Shown piece after piece: positions 25,184-34,689 of a stretch of 64,000 bases of DNA. The notes under the pieces are model-generated. The model was not told where the DNA came from. It ran no database searches and worked only from the letters and a program-made list of their open reading frames with translations. The stretch is from Rhizobium etli CFN 42 (GTDB lineage: Bacteria > Pseudomonadota > Alphaproteobacteria > Rhizobiales > Rhizobiaceae), in assembly GCF_000092045.1 (NCBI RefSeq), contig NC_007761.1, positions 3,475,001 to 3,539,000 on the forward strand, written 5' to 3'. The stretch's first letter is position 1. Each line of letters opens with the position of its first letter. A program made the translations under genes and the position numbers.

Positions 25184-25771
25184 ATGCGCCCTCGATTTCC
25201 GCACCGATTCATTGGCTTCTGCAGGTTGCTTTCGGCCCTCGTCCTCTCCTCGTTGATGATCGCCGGGCCAGCCGCCGCCCAGAACAACGGTCAGTATACG
25301 ATGCAGGAAATCATCGATACCGGCCACTCCTTCTTCGGCTCTGCCAGCGGCGGCCTTGCCAAGGTGGTCGAGAGCGCCTTCCAGAAATACGGTCTGCCGA
25401 ACGGTTATATTCTCGGGCAGGAAGGCGGCGGCGCCTTCATCGCCGGTCTCACCTACGGCGAAGGCCAACTCAACACCAAGAACGCCGGCGAGCATCCACT
25501 CTACTGGCAGGGGCCGTCTCTCGGCATCGATTACGGTGGCCAGGGTTCGCGCGTCATGATGCTGGTCTACGATCTGCCCTCTATAGACGGCATCTATGCC
25601 CGCTTCGGCGGCGTCAGCGGCTCGGCCTATGTGATCGCCGGCTTCGGCATGACGGTGCTGAAAAACAACGATGTCCTGGTTGTGCCGATCCGCACCGGTG
25701 TTGGCGCCCGCCTTGGTGTCAATGTCGGCTATCTCAAAATCACCCAGGCGCCGACCTGGAATCCCTTCTGA
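25184..25771 (+). CDS. eipA: EipA-like periplasmic protein (DUF1134)
   Basis: About 195 aa secreted protein. Signal peptide at residues 8-31 (LLSALVLSSLMIAGPAAAQ), then a compact beta-rich DUF1134 domain (TMQEIIDTGHSFFGSASGGL; DYGGQGSRVMMLVYDLP; YARFGGVSGSAYVIAGFGM; VGARLGVNVGYLKI). In Brucella abortus EipA supports envelope integrity and is CtrA controlled. The start is placed at ATG 25184, directly before the positively charged signal region; the Shine-Dalgarno is weak, and longer in-frame extensions are possible. It is divergent from chpT. Confidence 0.87.
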   Translation: MRPRFPHRFIGFCRLLSALVLSSLMIAGPAAAQNNGQYTMQEIIDTGHSFFGSASGGLAKVVESAFQKYGLPNGYILGQEGGGAFIAGLTYGEGQLNTKNAGEHPLYWQGPSLGIDYGGQGSRVMMLVYDLPSIDGIYARFGGVSGSAYVIAGFGMTVLKNNDVLVVPIRTGVGARLGVNVGYLKITQAPTWNPF

Positions 25772-25792
25772 GGCCGTAAAGCGGCAGGAATC

Positions 25793-25815
25793 GGCCGCCG
25801 CCGGCATCGGCGGCC
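25793..25815 (+). terminator. GC-rich hairpin after eipA
   Basis: GGCCGCCG (25793-25800) pairs with CGGCGGCC (25808-25815) around CCGGCAT, 22 nt after the eipA stop. There is no U-tract, so it may be a weak terminator or an RNA 3' end. Confidence 0.45.
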
Positions 25816-25887
25816 TTGCCATGCGTGCCATGCCTGCATAATCATCGCGGCTGACCCCGCATTAACTGTCGAATCGATGGCCGCGCC

Positions 25888-27048
25888 GTGATCGAATACG
25901 CTCTCTTGTTCGGATTGGGCTTCCTGACCGCGGCCTTCCTCGTCTTTCTCGTCTCGCCGGCCGTTCATCGCCGCATTGTCTGGTATACCGAAAACCGCCT
26001 CAAGGCGACGATGCCGCTGAGCCCGCAGGAGGTTCGCGCCCAGAAGGATATGGTGCGCGCGCTTCATGCCGCCGAAAATGCCCGCACCACCCAGGACCTT
26101 CTGCGTGAGCGCGAGAAATCTCTGTCGCTCCAGCTGCGCCACGATGCGCTCGCCGTCGATGCCGGCAGGCTGGCCGCAGAGATCGGCGAATTGCAGGCCC
26201 AGATCGTCGAGATGCATGTCGAGGCGGCCGAGCAGCGCTCGCATCTGCGCAAGGATGAGAACTATATCAGCCAGTTGAAGACCAATCTGCATATTGCCGA
26301 ACAATCCGCCGCCAACAAGGAGAGCGAACTGGCGGCAATGCGGACGCGACTGAGCAAACTCAGCGAACAGGCCGATGGGCTGAGAATCGATCTCGCCGCG
26401 CGTGAGACCGAAGCGGAAAGTCTGAAATTCCGCGCCAACGCGCTGCGCGACGAACGCGACACATTGCGCCAGGACGTCAACCTGCTGCAGAAGCGGGCTA
26501 GGGATGCCGAGCAGAAACTGACGCAGCAGCAGCATATGGTGATCCGCCTGGAGGACAAGGCTGCGCGCGAAAGCGCTTCCGCCGCCGAGAAGGAAACGCA
26601 GCTCGCCCGCCGTCAGCAGGAGATCGTCAAGTTGAAGGAGCAGTTGAAAGCCGCCAATGCCGAGATCCGCAAGATCAACCGGGTGCTGCGCGACGCCGGC
26701 CTGGCCAAGATAGCGACGGAACTACCGGCGGAATTGACGGCCGAAGACACGACCGCATCCGCGCTCGACACGGCCGCTGTCACGGCTGAGATAGGCGAGG
26801 ACGTCCGCAAACGCAGCGCCGCCCTTGCCGAGCGCCTGCAGAAGGCAAAGTCCGTCACCGGACGCGATGGCGCGATCCGCGAGGAGATCGCCTCAATCGC
26901 CGCGAATATGGTGGCGCTGACCGCACTCAACGAAGGCCCTTCCTCACCGATCCGCGCACTGCTGCCGGATACCGGCAACAAGAATCCGAGCGATCGCGTC
27001 AGCCTTGCCGACAGGGCGGCCGCCATCATCGCCCATCCGCTGCGTTAA
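25888..27048 (+). CDS. Membrane-anchored coiled-coil protein of unknown function
   Basis: 386 aa. One N-terminal TM segment (residues 4-24, LLFGLGFLTAAFLVFLV), then a short basic region, then roughly 230 residues of uninterrupted coiled coil (about 45-275) rich in Glu, Arg, Gln, Ala and Leu, and a less structured Ala/Thr-rich C-terminus. The start is GTG 25888 with only a weak ribosome binding site. Topology is probably N-out or N-in with a cytoplasmic coil; the sequence does not decide. Comparable proteins occur in rhizobia without known function. A structural or septal/polar role is possible but unsupported. Confidence 0.8.
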   Translation: MIEYALLFGLGFLTAAFLVFLVSPAVHRRIVWYTENRLKATMPLSPQEVRAQKDMVRALHAAENARTTQDLLREREKSLSLQLRHDALAVDAGRLAAEIGELQAQIVEMHVEAAEQRSHLRKDENYISQLKTNLHIAEQSAANKESELAAMRTRLSKLSEQADGLRIDLAARETEAESLKFRANALRDERDTLRQDVNLLQKRARDAEQKLTQQQHMVIRLEDKAARESASAAEKETQLARRQQEIVKLKEQLKAANAEIRKINRVLRDAGLAKIATELPAELTAEDTTASALDTAAVTAEIGEDVRKRSAALAERLQKAKSVTGRDGAIREEIASIAANMVALTALNEGPSSPIRALLPDTGNKNPSDRVSLADRAAAIIAHPLR

Positions 27049-27051
27049 AGC

Positions 27052-27873
27052 TCATAGCCGCCCCATGGTCGAGGCCATGGAAAACAATGCGATCCCCGTC
27101 GCAGTCGCCGCGTTGAGACTGTCGAGCTGGTCCGATTGCGGGATACGGGCGCTCTGAAAGCGCGCCAGCAGTGCCTCCGGCAGGCCCTCCCCCTCCGTGC
27201 CGATGACGAGCGCCATGCGTGCCGCAGCCGGAATGGCGCGGATGTCTGTCTTCCCATGCGGCGAAAGCGTCCAGATGGCAAAGCCACGTTGGGCAAGCGC
27301 GAGGAGCAGGTCCAGCGCCTTGCCGCCGCGCCGATGCGGAACGCTCAGCACCGAGCCGACCGACACACGCAATGCCTTGCGATAGAGCGGATCGCAGCAG
27401 GTTTCGTCGAGCAGCACGGCATCCGCCCGGAAGGCGGCAGCATTGCGAAACATCGAGCCGGCATTGTCATGGTTGGAAATGCCGCAGCCGACCAGCACCA
27501 GTGCCCGTTCCGGTAATGCGTCGAGAAGTGCTGCCTCGCCGCGGTCCTCTCGCTTGCCGAGGGCGAGAACGCCGCGATGCAGATGAAAGCCGACGACGCC
27601 ATCGAGCACTTTAGCCTCGGCGACATAGACCGGCACACTAGCCGGAAACCGTTCCAGGACGGATTGCAGGCCATCGACGCGATTGCGCAGCAGCAGGATT
27701 TTCTCGGCCGAGAAGCCGCGACGTGCCGCATGCGCCTCGGCGAGCATGCGCAGCACGACAGTGCCTTCGGCAATAAAGCGGTTTTCGCGGCCCGTCAGGT
27801 CACGCTCTCTTATATCGCGAAACTCAGCGATGCGTGGATCGTTGGCGCTGTCGATGACGATCGGGGCGGCCAT
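27052..27873 (-). CDS. TrmH/SpoU-family RNA 2'-O-methyltransferase
   Basis: 273 aa SPOUT-fold methyltransferase, expected to transfer a methyl from S-adenosylmethionine to a ribose 2'-OH in tRNA or rRNA. Motif 1 (SNHDNAGSMFRNAAAF, with the conserved Asn and Arg), motif 2 (ALVIGTEGEGLPEALL) and motif 3 (DSLNAATATGIALF) are all present. An N-terminal domain of about 110 residues (NRFIAEGTVVLRMLAEA) resembles the substrate-binding domain of RlmB/TsnR-type enzymes. The target nucleotide cannot be read. It is convergent with the coiled-coil gene and lies 6 nt after DUF6476. Confidence 0.88.
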   Translation of the reverse strand: MAAPIVIDSANDPRIAEFRDIRERDLTGRENRFIAEGTVVLRMLAEAHAARRGFSAEKILLLRNRVDGLQSVLERFPASVPVYVAEAKVLDGVVGFHLHRGVLALGKREDRGEAALLDALPERALVLVGCGISNHDNAGSMFRNAAAFRADAVLLDETCCDPLYRKALRVSVGSVLSVPHRRGGKALDLLLALAQRGFAIWTLSPHGKTDIRAIPAAARMALVIGTEGEGLPEALLARFQSARIPQSDQLDSLNAATATGIALFSMASTMGRL

Positions 27874-27879
27874 CCCGCC

Positions 27880-28263
27880 TCAATCCCCCGCGACGGTGAC
27901 GTCGGCGACCGTGCGGCCGGTCCTCAGATCGAATACCAGCGCCTTCCTCGTGCGTTCAACCGTTTCCCCATAGAACAGGATCTGTCCCGCCGAAAACGAG
28001 GTGGACTGCACCTTGAACCCGATCGGCAGGGAAAGGGTCGCAGCGAGCGGTGCATCCGAAGGCACACCGGAGGCTGCGGCGGTGGACGTGGTCTCCTTGG
28101 GCTCGCGCATCGTCTTGTAGACAACAGCGCCGAAGACCGCCATAAGGCTGACGAACATGATGGCGCCGGACACAATCTGCAGGCGGACCATCTTGCGCCG
28201 GACACTTTCCATCGCCGGATCAAGGGGCTTCTCTTCCTGGTCGTCTGGCTCGATTGCTGTCAT
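27880..28263 (-). CDS. DUF6476 family single-TM protein
   Basis: 127 aa. The acidic N-terminus (EPDDQEEKPLDP) is followed by one TM segment (residues 31-48, VSGAIMFVSLMAVFGAVVY). A periplasmic domain contains GFKVQSTSFSAGQILFYGE and a closing beta-rich segment (KALVFDLRTGRTV). Such genes are conserved beside rluD and rpoH in Rhizobiales; function unknown. It is divergent from rluD and probably cotranscribed with the RNA methyltransferase (6-nt gap). Confidence 0.8.
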   Translation of the reverse strand: MTAIEPDDQEEKPLDPAMESVRRKMVRLQIVSGAIMFVSLMAVFGAVVYKTMREPKETTSTAAASGVPSDAPLAATLSLPIGFKVQSTSFSAGQILFYGETVERTRKALVFDLRTGRTVADVTVAGD

Positions 28264-28304
28264 CTGTGCGTTCCGTTCTAAAAATACGTCGGAGAAGAAG
28301 CGTC

Positions 28305-29330
28305 TTGAGCGACCCCTTTAAACAAGCAGCCGGCATTAGAAAAGTCCTGACCGCCGATGAAACCGCCGAAGGCCGGCTCGACGCCTGGCTGACGGCGCAG
28401 GTCGGTGAGGATTTTTCCCGCAGCCGCATCAAGGCGCTGATCAAGGACGGGCAGGTTTCTTTGCGAGGCGAGCAGGTTACCGATCCGCAGCGCAAGGTGC
28501 GCGTCGGCGACAGTTTCGAGATCACCCTGCCCGAACCGGAGGACCCGACCCCAAAGGGCGAGGATATCCCGCTCGAAATCTTGCATGAGGACGATGATCT
28601 TATCGTCATATCGAAACCGGCGGGTCTGGTCGTCCATCCCGGCTCCGGTAACTGGACAGGGACGCTGGTCAACGCGCTGATCCATCATTGCGGCGATACG
28701 CTCTCCGGCATCGGCGGCGTGCGCCGTCCCGGCATTGTCCATCGTCTCGACAAGGACACGACAGGCGTCATGGTCGTCGCCAAGAACGACGTCGCCCATC
28801 GCCACCTCTCGCTTCAATTTGCCGACCACGGCCGCACCATGCCGCTGGAGCGGGCCTACCGGGCAGTCGTCTGGGGCCGTCCCCGCACTCTGTCAGGAAC
28901 AATCGATGCGCCGCTCGGCCGCGCCACCGGCGACCGCACCCGTCGGGCCGTCAAACGCCCCGACAGCCAGGATGCCGACGCGGCGATCACGCATTACGAA
29001 GTGATCGAGCGCTTCCAGGAGAACCCTGACGCGACCGCGCTCGCCTCGCTGGTCGAGTGCCACTTGGAAACCGGCCGCACCCATCAGATCCGCGTGCACA
29101 TGGCCCATATCGGTCATCCGCTCGTTGGCGACACCGTTTATGGCGCCGGCTTCAGGACCAAGGCCAATCTTCTGCCTGAAGAGATCCGCAAGGTCGTCAA
29201 TGGTTTCGGCCGCCAGGCACTGCATGCCTTCATGCTGCAATTCGAGCATCCCCGCACCGGCGAACTCATGCATTTCGAAGTACCGCTGCCGGACGATATG
29301 GTGAAACTGGTGGCGGCACTGCGGCGATAA
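28305..29330 (+). CDS. rluD: 23S rRNA pseudouridine synthase RluD-type
   Basis: 341 aa. It has an N-terminal S4 RNA-binding domain (about residues 15-75: GRLDAWLTAQ...SRSRIKALIKDGQV) and a RluA/RluC/RluD catalytic domain with the signature GIVHRLDKDTTGVMVVAK, where the second Asp is the nucleophile, and the downstream CHLETGRTHQIRVHM and HPLVGDTVYG motifs. RluD modifies helix 69 of 23S rRNA. The TTG at 28305 (MSDPFKQ) follows GGAGAAGAAG. A TTG at 28254 would add 17 basic residues overlapping DUF6476 and is less likely. It sits just upstream of rpoH, a conserved alphaproteobacterial arrangement. Confidence 0.9.
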   Translation: MSDPFKQAAGIRKVLTADETAEGRLDAWLTAQVGEDFSRSRIKALIKDGQVSLRGEQVTDPQRKVRVGDSFEITLPEPEDPTPKGEDIPLEILHEDDDLIVISKPAGLVVHPGSGNWTGTLVNALIHHCGDTLSGIGGVRRPGIVHRLDKDTTGVMVVAKNDVAHRHLSLQFADHGRTMPLERAYRAVVWGRPRTLSGTIDAPLGRATGDRTRRAVKRPDSQDADAAITHYEVIERFQENPDATALASLVECHLETGRTHQIRVHMAHIGHPLVGDTVYGAGFRTKANLLPEEIRKVVNGFGRQALHAFMLQFEHPRTGELMHFEVPLPDDMVKLVAALRR

Positions 29331-29381
29331 AGGCGGCTTCGGGACACCGCTCTCGCCGCCTCACACCTGCGTGAGCGGCAC

Positions 29382-29410
29382 CTTGAACCGCGGTTTCGCC
29401 ATACTTATCT
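29382..29410 (+). promoter_or_regulatory. Candidate heat-shock or housekeeping promoter of rpoH
   Basis: CTTGAA (29382-29387), a 16-nt spacer and CTTATCT (29404-29410). This resembles the alphaproteobacterial sigma-32 consensus (CTTGAC, about 17 nt, CYTATNT) and overlaps a possible sigma-70 TTGAAC. It lies 110 nt upstream of rpoH, suggesting autoregulation. One mismatch in the -35 and the 16-nt spacer leave room for doubt. Confidence 0.5.
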
Positions 29411-29520
29411 GTATATGGACTTAGTGCGGGCTTGGAACAAAAGCCGCACGTCCCGGTTCGCCTTTTAACGCGGGGGCGCGTTTCCATTGGGAGCCGGAAT
29501 TCACTTTAGGAGGGTGCACT

Positions 29521-30429
29521 ATGGCCCGAAATACCTTGCCGTCCATTACCGCCGGCGAAGCCGGTCTCAACCGTTATCTCGACGAAATCCGCAAATTCCC
29601 GATGCTGGAGCCGCAGCAGGAATATATGCTGGCCAAGCGTTATGCCGAGCATGGCGACCGCGACGCTGCCCATAAGCTCGTCACCAGCCATCTTCGCCTC
29701 GTCGCGAAGATCGCGATGGGCTATCGCGGCTACGGCCTGCCGATCGGCGAAGTCGTCTCTGAAGGCAATGTCGGTCTGATGCAGGCCGTCAAGAAATTCG
29801 ATCCCGAACGCGGCTTCCGCCTCGCCACCTACGCCATGTGGTGGATCAAGGCCTCGATCCAGGAATATATCCTGCGGTCGTGGTCGGCGGTGAAAATGGG
29901 CACGACGGCCAACCAGAAGCGCCTGTTCTTCAACTTGCGCCGGCTGAAGGGCCGCATCCAGGCGATCGACGACGGCGACCTGAAGCCGGAACACGTCTCC
30001 GAAATCGCCACTAAGTTGAACGTCTCGGAGGAGGAGGTCATCTCGATGAACCGCCGTCTCTCCGGCGATGCCTCGCTGAACGCGCCGATCAAGGCGGCCG
30101 AAGGCGACAGCGGTCAATGGCAGGATTGGCTTGTGGACGACCACGAGAGCCAGGAAGACGTGCTGATCGAACAGGATGAGCTCGAAACCCGCCGGCGCAT
30201 GCTGGCGAAAGCGATGAGTGTTCTGAATGAACGCGAGCGCCGCATCTTCGAGGCCCGCCGCCTTGCCGAGGATCCGGTGACGCTGGAAGATCTCTCAGCC
30301 GAGTTCGACATCAGCCGCGAACGCGTCCGCCAGATCGAAGTCCGCGCCTTTGAAAAGGTGCAGGATGCTGTTCGCAAGGAGGCCTTGGAACGCGCCAAGG
30401 CCATCCGCGTCGTCGAAGCCACGGCCTGA
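29521..30429 (+). CDS. rpoH: RNA polymerase heat-shock sigma factor RpoH
   Basis: 302 aa sigma-70-family factor. Region 1.2/2 begins GLNRYLDEIRKFPML. The core-binding region 2.2 to 2.4 is intact (EGNVGLMQAVKKFDPERGFR; YAMWWIKASIQEYILRSWS). The RpoH box QKRLFFNLRR is present, which separates RpoH from RpoD. Region 4.2 HTH (VTLEDLSAEFDISRERVRQIEVRAFEKV) completes it. AGGAGG lies just before ATG 29521. Rhizobia usually carry two rpoH genes; position next to rluD matches rpoH1. It has its own strong terminator. Confidence 0.95.
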   Translation: MARNTLPSITAGEAGLNRYLDEIRKFPMLEPQQEYMLAKRYAEHGDRDAAHKLVTSHLRLVAKIAMGYRGYGLPIGEVVSEGNVGLMQAVKKFDPERGFRLATYAMWWIKASIQEYILRSWSAVKMGTTANQKRLFFNLRRLKGRIQAIDDGDLKPEHVSEIATKLNVSEEEVISMNRRLSGDASLNAPIKAAEGDSGQWQDWLVDDHESQEDVLIEQDELETRRRMLAKAMSVLNERERRIFEARRLAEDPVTLEDLSAEFDISRERVRQIEVRAFEKVQDAVRKEALERAKAIRVVEATA

Positions 30430-30450
30430 TAGAATTGAACGTACAGTTGG

Positions 30451-30487
30451 AAACGCCACCTTCCGGATGCGGGAGGTGGCGTTTTTG
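30451..30487 (+). terminator. Rho-independent terminator of rpoH
   Basis: AAACGCCACCT (30451-30461) pairs with AGGTGGCGTTT (30474-30484), loop 12 nt, followed by TTGTTTTG. It starts 22 nt after the rpoH stop. Confidence 0.88.
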
Positions 30488-30567
30488 TTTTGTCAATTGG
30501 AACGTGCGGTGCGCCATCATCCAACCTGTCCGCAGATGTCTTAGCAAGGCAGGACGTTACAACGAAT

Positions 30568-30592
30568 CTCTTCTCCCCAGCGGGGAGAAGAG
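30568..30592. repeat. Palindromic intergenic repeat, rhizobial RIME-like
   Basis: CTCTTCTCCCC (30568-30578) and GGGGAGAAGAG (30582-30592) with loop AGC: a perfect 11-bp stem. From general knowledge, palindromes of the type CTTCTCCCC...GGGGAGAAG are abundant between genes in Rhizobium genomes. It lies between convergent rpoH and the 828-aa protein gene. Only one clear copy is in this window, so family membership is inferred. Confidence 0.5.
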
Positions 30593-30652
30593 GGAGCAAG
30601 CGGTTAAGTTCGCCCGACAACAAATGTCTCAAGAAAAACGAAGCATCCGCCA

Positions 30653-33139
30653 TCACTGGCTCGTCGAGACATCCCCGAGTGCAGTCCACTCCTTGATGGC
30701 TGTATTGAAGGCATTCGTTCCCGTGCCACCCTTCTCCATCGTCAGCAGCGCGCGGCGGCCGTTGCGGTAGGTGATCGGAATATCGATCCAGTTGCGGGTC
30801 GACAGCAGATCGAGATTTGCCTTGCGCGCATCGGGGTAGTCGTTGAGCGCGATCATGTGGAAATCATCGGTAATCTTGGCCGGAACCGCGATCAGCGCGT
30901 CGCCGCGATCCTGCTCGGTGCGCTTCATCGAGATGCGCTGGACACTTTCGATGCTGCCGCCTTCAAAGTTGGGCGGCACCGAAAAGACGATCTCGACGAG
31001 ATGGCTCGCCGGCAGCGACGGATCGGAATTGCGCTTGAAGGTGACGAGAGCCGAAAGGTTGCGCTCGGGAACGGTGACATTGCCCTGTATCGTCGCTTCC
31101 TGCCGGCCGTTCTGGCCGGCCTCGTGCTGGACGCTCCAGACAACAGTTCCCTCGATCGCCGTCGGCGAGCTCTGCCCGATACGCTCCTCGTAGAGGAACA
31201 TTTTTTCCGACGAGCCAACCGGCGCAGCCTGCTGCGGCGAAGCCGCAGGACCATTCGGCGTCAGTGTCTCGGGCGGGGCCGCATCGCCTTGCGCACTGGC
31301 GGCCGGCGTATCCGCCGCCGCGACGTTCTGTTCGGCCACCGATTTGCCTTCAGCAGTCGGCGTTCCCGGCACCGTCGCCGGGCCGCTGTCGACTTCAGTC
31401 CCGTCGGAAAGCAGTCGTTGCGTAAATTTGGAATTGGCCGCCGCGCCGTCATTGTTCAATGACGCCACTTGCTGGTTCGGCTGTGCCGGTGCCGGCGGCG
31501 TATTCTGCGCTTCCGGCGCAGCTGGCTGAGCTGGCGTCGGCGTGGTCTGGGCCGGCGTCTCGGACCCCGCCGGCGTCATTGCCGCCTCGTTCCTCGTAGC
31601 TTGCGATGGCGCCGAGCTGACAAGCCCATCGACCATCGCCACCAGCGCTTCTCTGTTCATCCAGCCGGCATAGGCGCCGCCACCGATCAGGATAAGTGCG
31701 AAGAGGAGAGTGATTATCGTGCCGATGCCGAAGCGGCGTCGCTTCGGTTCCATGCGGAAATTCTTGCCCTGCAGCTTCGAGGCGACGATCTGATCGATAT
31801 CCATCGCCGGATTGGCGTCGTCATCGTCAGTGGCGATCGGACCGCGGCGGTCATAGCCACGCAGCGCCTTCGCTTCGCGCCACCCCTCGCTCGGCGCGCC
31901 GGCGGGGGGTGTAGGCTTGCCGTCGTGCACCTCCGCAAAGATATCAACGTCGTCGAAATGCGAGGAAACCGGCGTTTTCTTGTCGGTGCCCGCCTCGATC
32001 GGCGGCAGGTCGTCGAAGGCAGCTTTCTCCCAGGAAAAAGCTTCCTTGGCGACCGGCATGACAGCGGCGGGCGTCATTTTCTCGAGACTCGATATCACGT
32101 CTTCGAAGGCACGCGCCGAAGCGTCGGCGGTAACCGGCGCCGTTTCCGAATATTGCCGGAGCTCCTGTTCGGCCCATTCGGTCTCGGCATCCTTGGGCGC
32201 CGGAGCCGGCGTCTCGACGGCAGGCTCGGCCCAGACAGGATCGAAATGTCCGGCAGCATCGGCCTGCAGCGGCTCCTCGCGGCTATGTTCGACGAATTCC
32301 TGCGCACGATCGAAATCGGCGACCGGCTCCACGAGCCGGTTGGATGCATGCTCCATGCCGCGTGTGATCGGCTGAAACGACTCGATGGACTCGTAAGCCG
32401 CCTCGGCCTTCGGCTCATGGCTTTCCGCCATCGCCGGTTCGGCCGCGATCTCCTCGGCCGCCACGGGATGCTGCTCATCGGCACGATGCTCGTCGGCTTC
32501 CTCGTAGGAATGATCGGCAGGCGGCGTTTCGAAGCCGTGATGTTCCGGCTGCATTTCTTCGGCGGCGACGTCACGCGCCTCGCCGGCATGCCATTCCTCG
32601 GCCGGCGCCTCCTCCTCATGCGAGGGATGCCAATAGGTCTCGACGGGTGCAGCTGTCTCAGCGGAAACAGGTGTTTGTTCGGGCTCAGGTTCCGCGGAAA
32701 GGGGCTCCTCGGCCGCGACCTCCTCCTCAGTTTCCTGCCGTGCGTCGGCTTCCAGGTGGTCTGGCTCGCGGGTTGCCTCGGCCGTCGGCGATCCCACATC
32801 CGCTTCACCGGCCGGCTCGTCGACAGTTGTCTGGGGCGCAGGCGGCGACGTGCTTTCGTCAGCAACCGCTTGTTCTTCCAAGGTTTCCGGCGCAGCACCG
32901 GCGTCGGTTGCCTCATCGAGGGGCAACGCTTCGGAGTGTTCAGCCTCCACCTCGCGAATGGCGGCCTCGAGCTTTTCGAGCTGGCGTTGCAGCATGGCTT
33001 CCGGCGGACGCGGCTTCATGTTCTCGAGCTGCCGCTGCACCGCGCCGCGAGCACGTTCGTAGACTTTCACCCGCATCTCGGGGGTATTTTCGGCCAGGCC
33101 GTCGACGGCCCGCCGAATGACTGCAATAAAATCCGCCAT
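30653..33139 (-). CDS. Large acidic single-TM protein of unknown function
   Basis: 828 aa. Residues 1-70 are a helical, charged N-terminal domain (FIAVIRRAVDGLAENTPEMR; LQRQLEKLEAAIREVEAEH). Residues about 75-400 are low complexity, extremely rich in Glu, Ala and Pro, probably disordered. A basic stop-transfer region (EPKRRRFGIGT) precedes one TM segment near 473-493. Then comes a Pro/Ala/Gln-rich linker, and from about residue 615 an ordered domain (MFLYEERIGQSSPTAIEGTV; LVEIVFSVPPNFEGGSI; DIPITYRNGRRALLTMEKG). Topology is probably a cytoplasmic acidic N-terminus and periplasmic C-terminal domain. It is transcribed with, and 60 nt downstream of, purA. I do not recognise a named function. Confidence 0.82.
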   Translation of the reverse strand: MADFIAVIRRAVDGLAENTPEMRVKVYERARGAVQRQLENMKPRPPEAMLQRQLEKLEAAIREVEAEHSEALPLDEATDAGAAPETLEEQAVADESTSPPAPQTTVDEPAGEADVGSPTAEATREPDHLEADARQETEEEVAAEEPLSAEPEPEQTPVSAETAAPVETYWHPSHEEEAPAEEWHAGEARDVAAEEMQPEHHGFETPPADHSYEEADEHRADEQHPVAAEEIAAEPAMAESHEPKAEAAYESIESFQPITRGMEHASNRLVEPVADFDRAQEFVEHSREEPLQADAAGHFDPVWAEPAVETPAPAPKDAETEWAEQELRQYSETAPVTADASARAFEDVISSLEKMTPAAVMPVAKEAFSWEKAAFDDLPPIEAGTDKKTPVSSHFDDVDIFAEVHDGKPTPPAGAPSEGWREAKALRGYDRRGPIATDDDDANPAMDIDQIVASKLQGKNFRMEPKRRRFGIGTIITLLFALILIGGGAYAGWMNREALVAMVDGLVSSAPSQATRNEAAMTPAGSETPAQTTPTPAQPAAPEAQNTPPAPAQPNQQVASLNNDGAAANSKFTQRLLSDGTEVDSGPATVPGTPTAEGKSVAEQNVAAADTPAASAQGDAAPPETLTPNGPAASPQQAAPVGSSEKMFLYEERIGQSSPTAIEGTVVWSVQHEAGQNGRQEATIQGNVTVPERNLSALVTFKRNSDPSLPASHLVEIVFSVPPNFEGGSIESVQRISMKRTEQDRGDALIAVPAKITDDFHMIALNDYPDARKANLDLLSTRNWIDIPITYRNGRRALLTMEKGGTGTNAFNTAIKEWTALGDVSTSQ

Positions 33140-33199
33140 CAGTACTTTCTCAAGAAGTCCGGCCTTCTGCCGAACTGTCCTCCACAGTGACCGGTGACC

Positions 33200-34498
<1,299 letters not shown>

Positions 34499-34689
34499 CC
34501 AACTCTTCCTGTTACCGGCGGAAAACCGCACACCTGCTCAAACCCGCGCATCTATAAAGCTTTGTTTTTGGGAAAGCGACCCTGTTGTCACAGCCGATTG
34601 GGCTTTTTACGTGACAAATCAGCAGCCGGCAGTCTATTTCCCCTGGGAAAAAGCCGATTATCGATCGCAGAAGACGAGGAAGAACGCTC

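Noticed and set aside
31469..33190. Plus-strand open frame of 573 codons
   Set aside because: It is antisense to the 828-aa protein gene. Its composition (Arg/Gly/Leu runs) is the mirror of Glu/Ala/Pro-rich coding sequence, with no recognisable domain.
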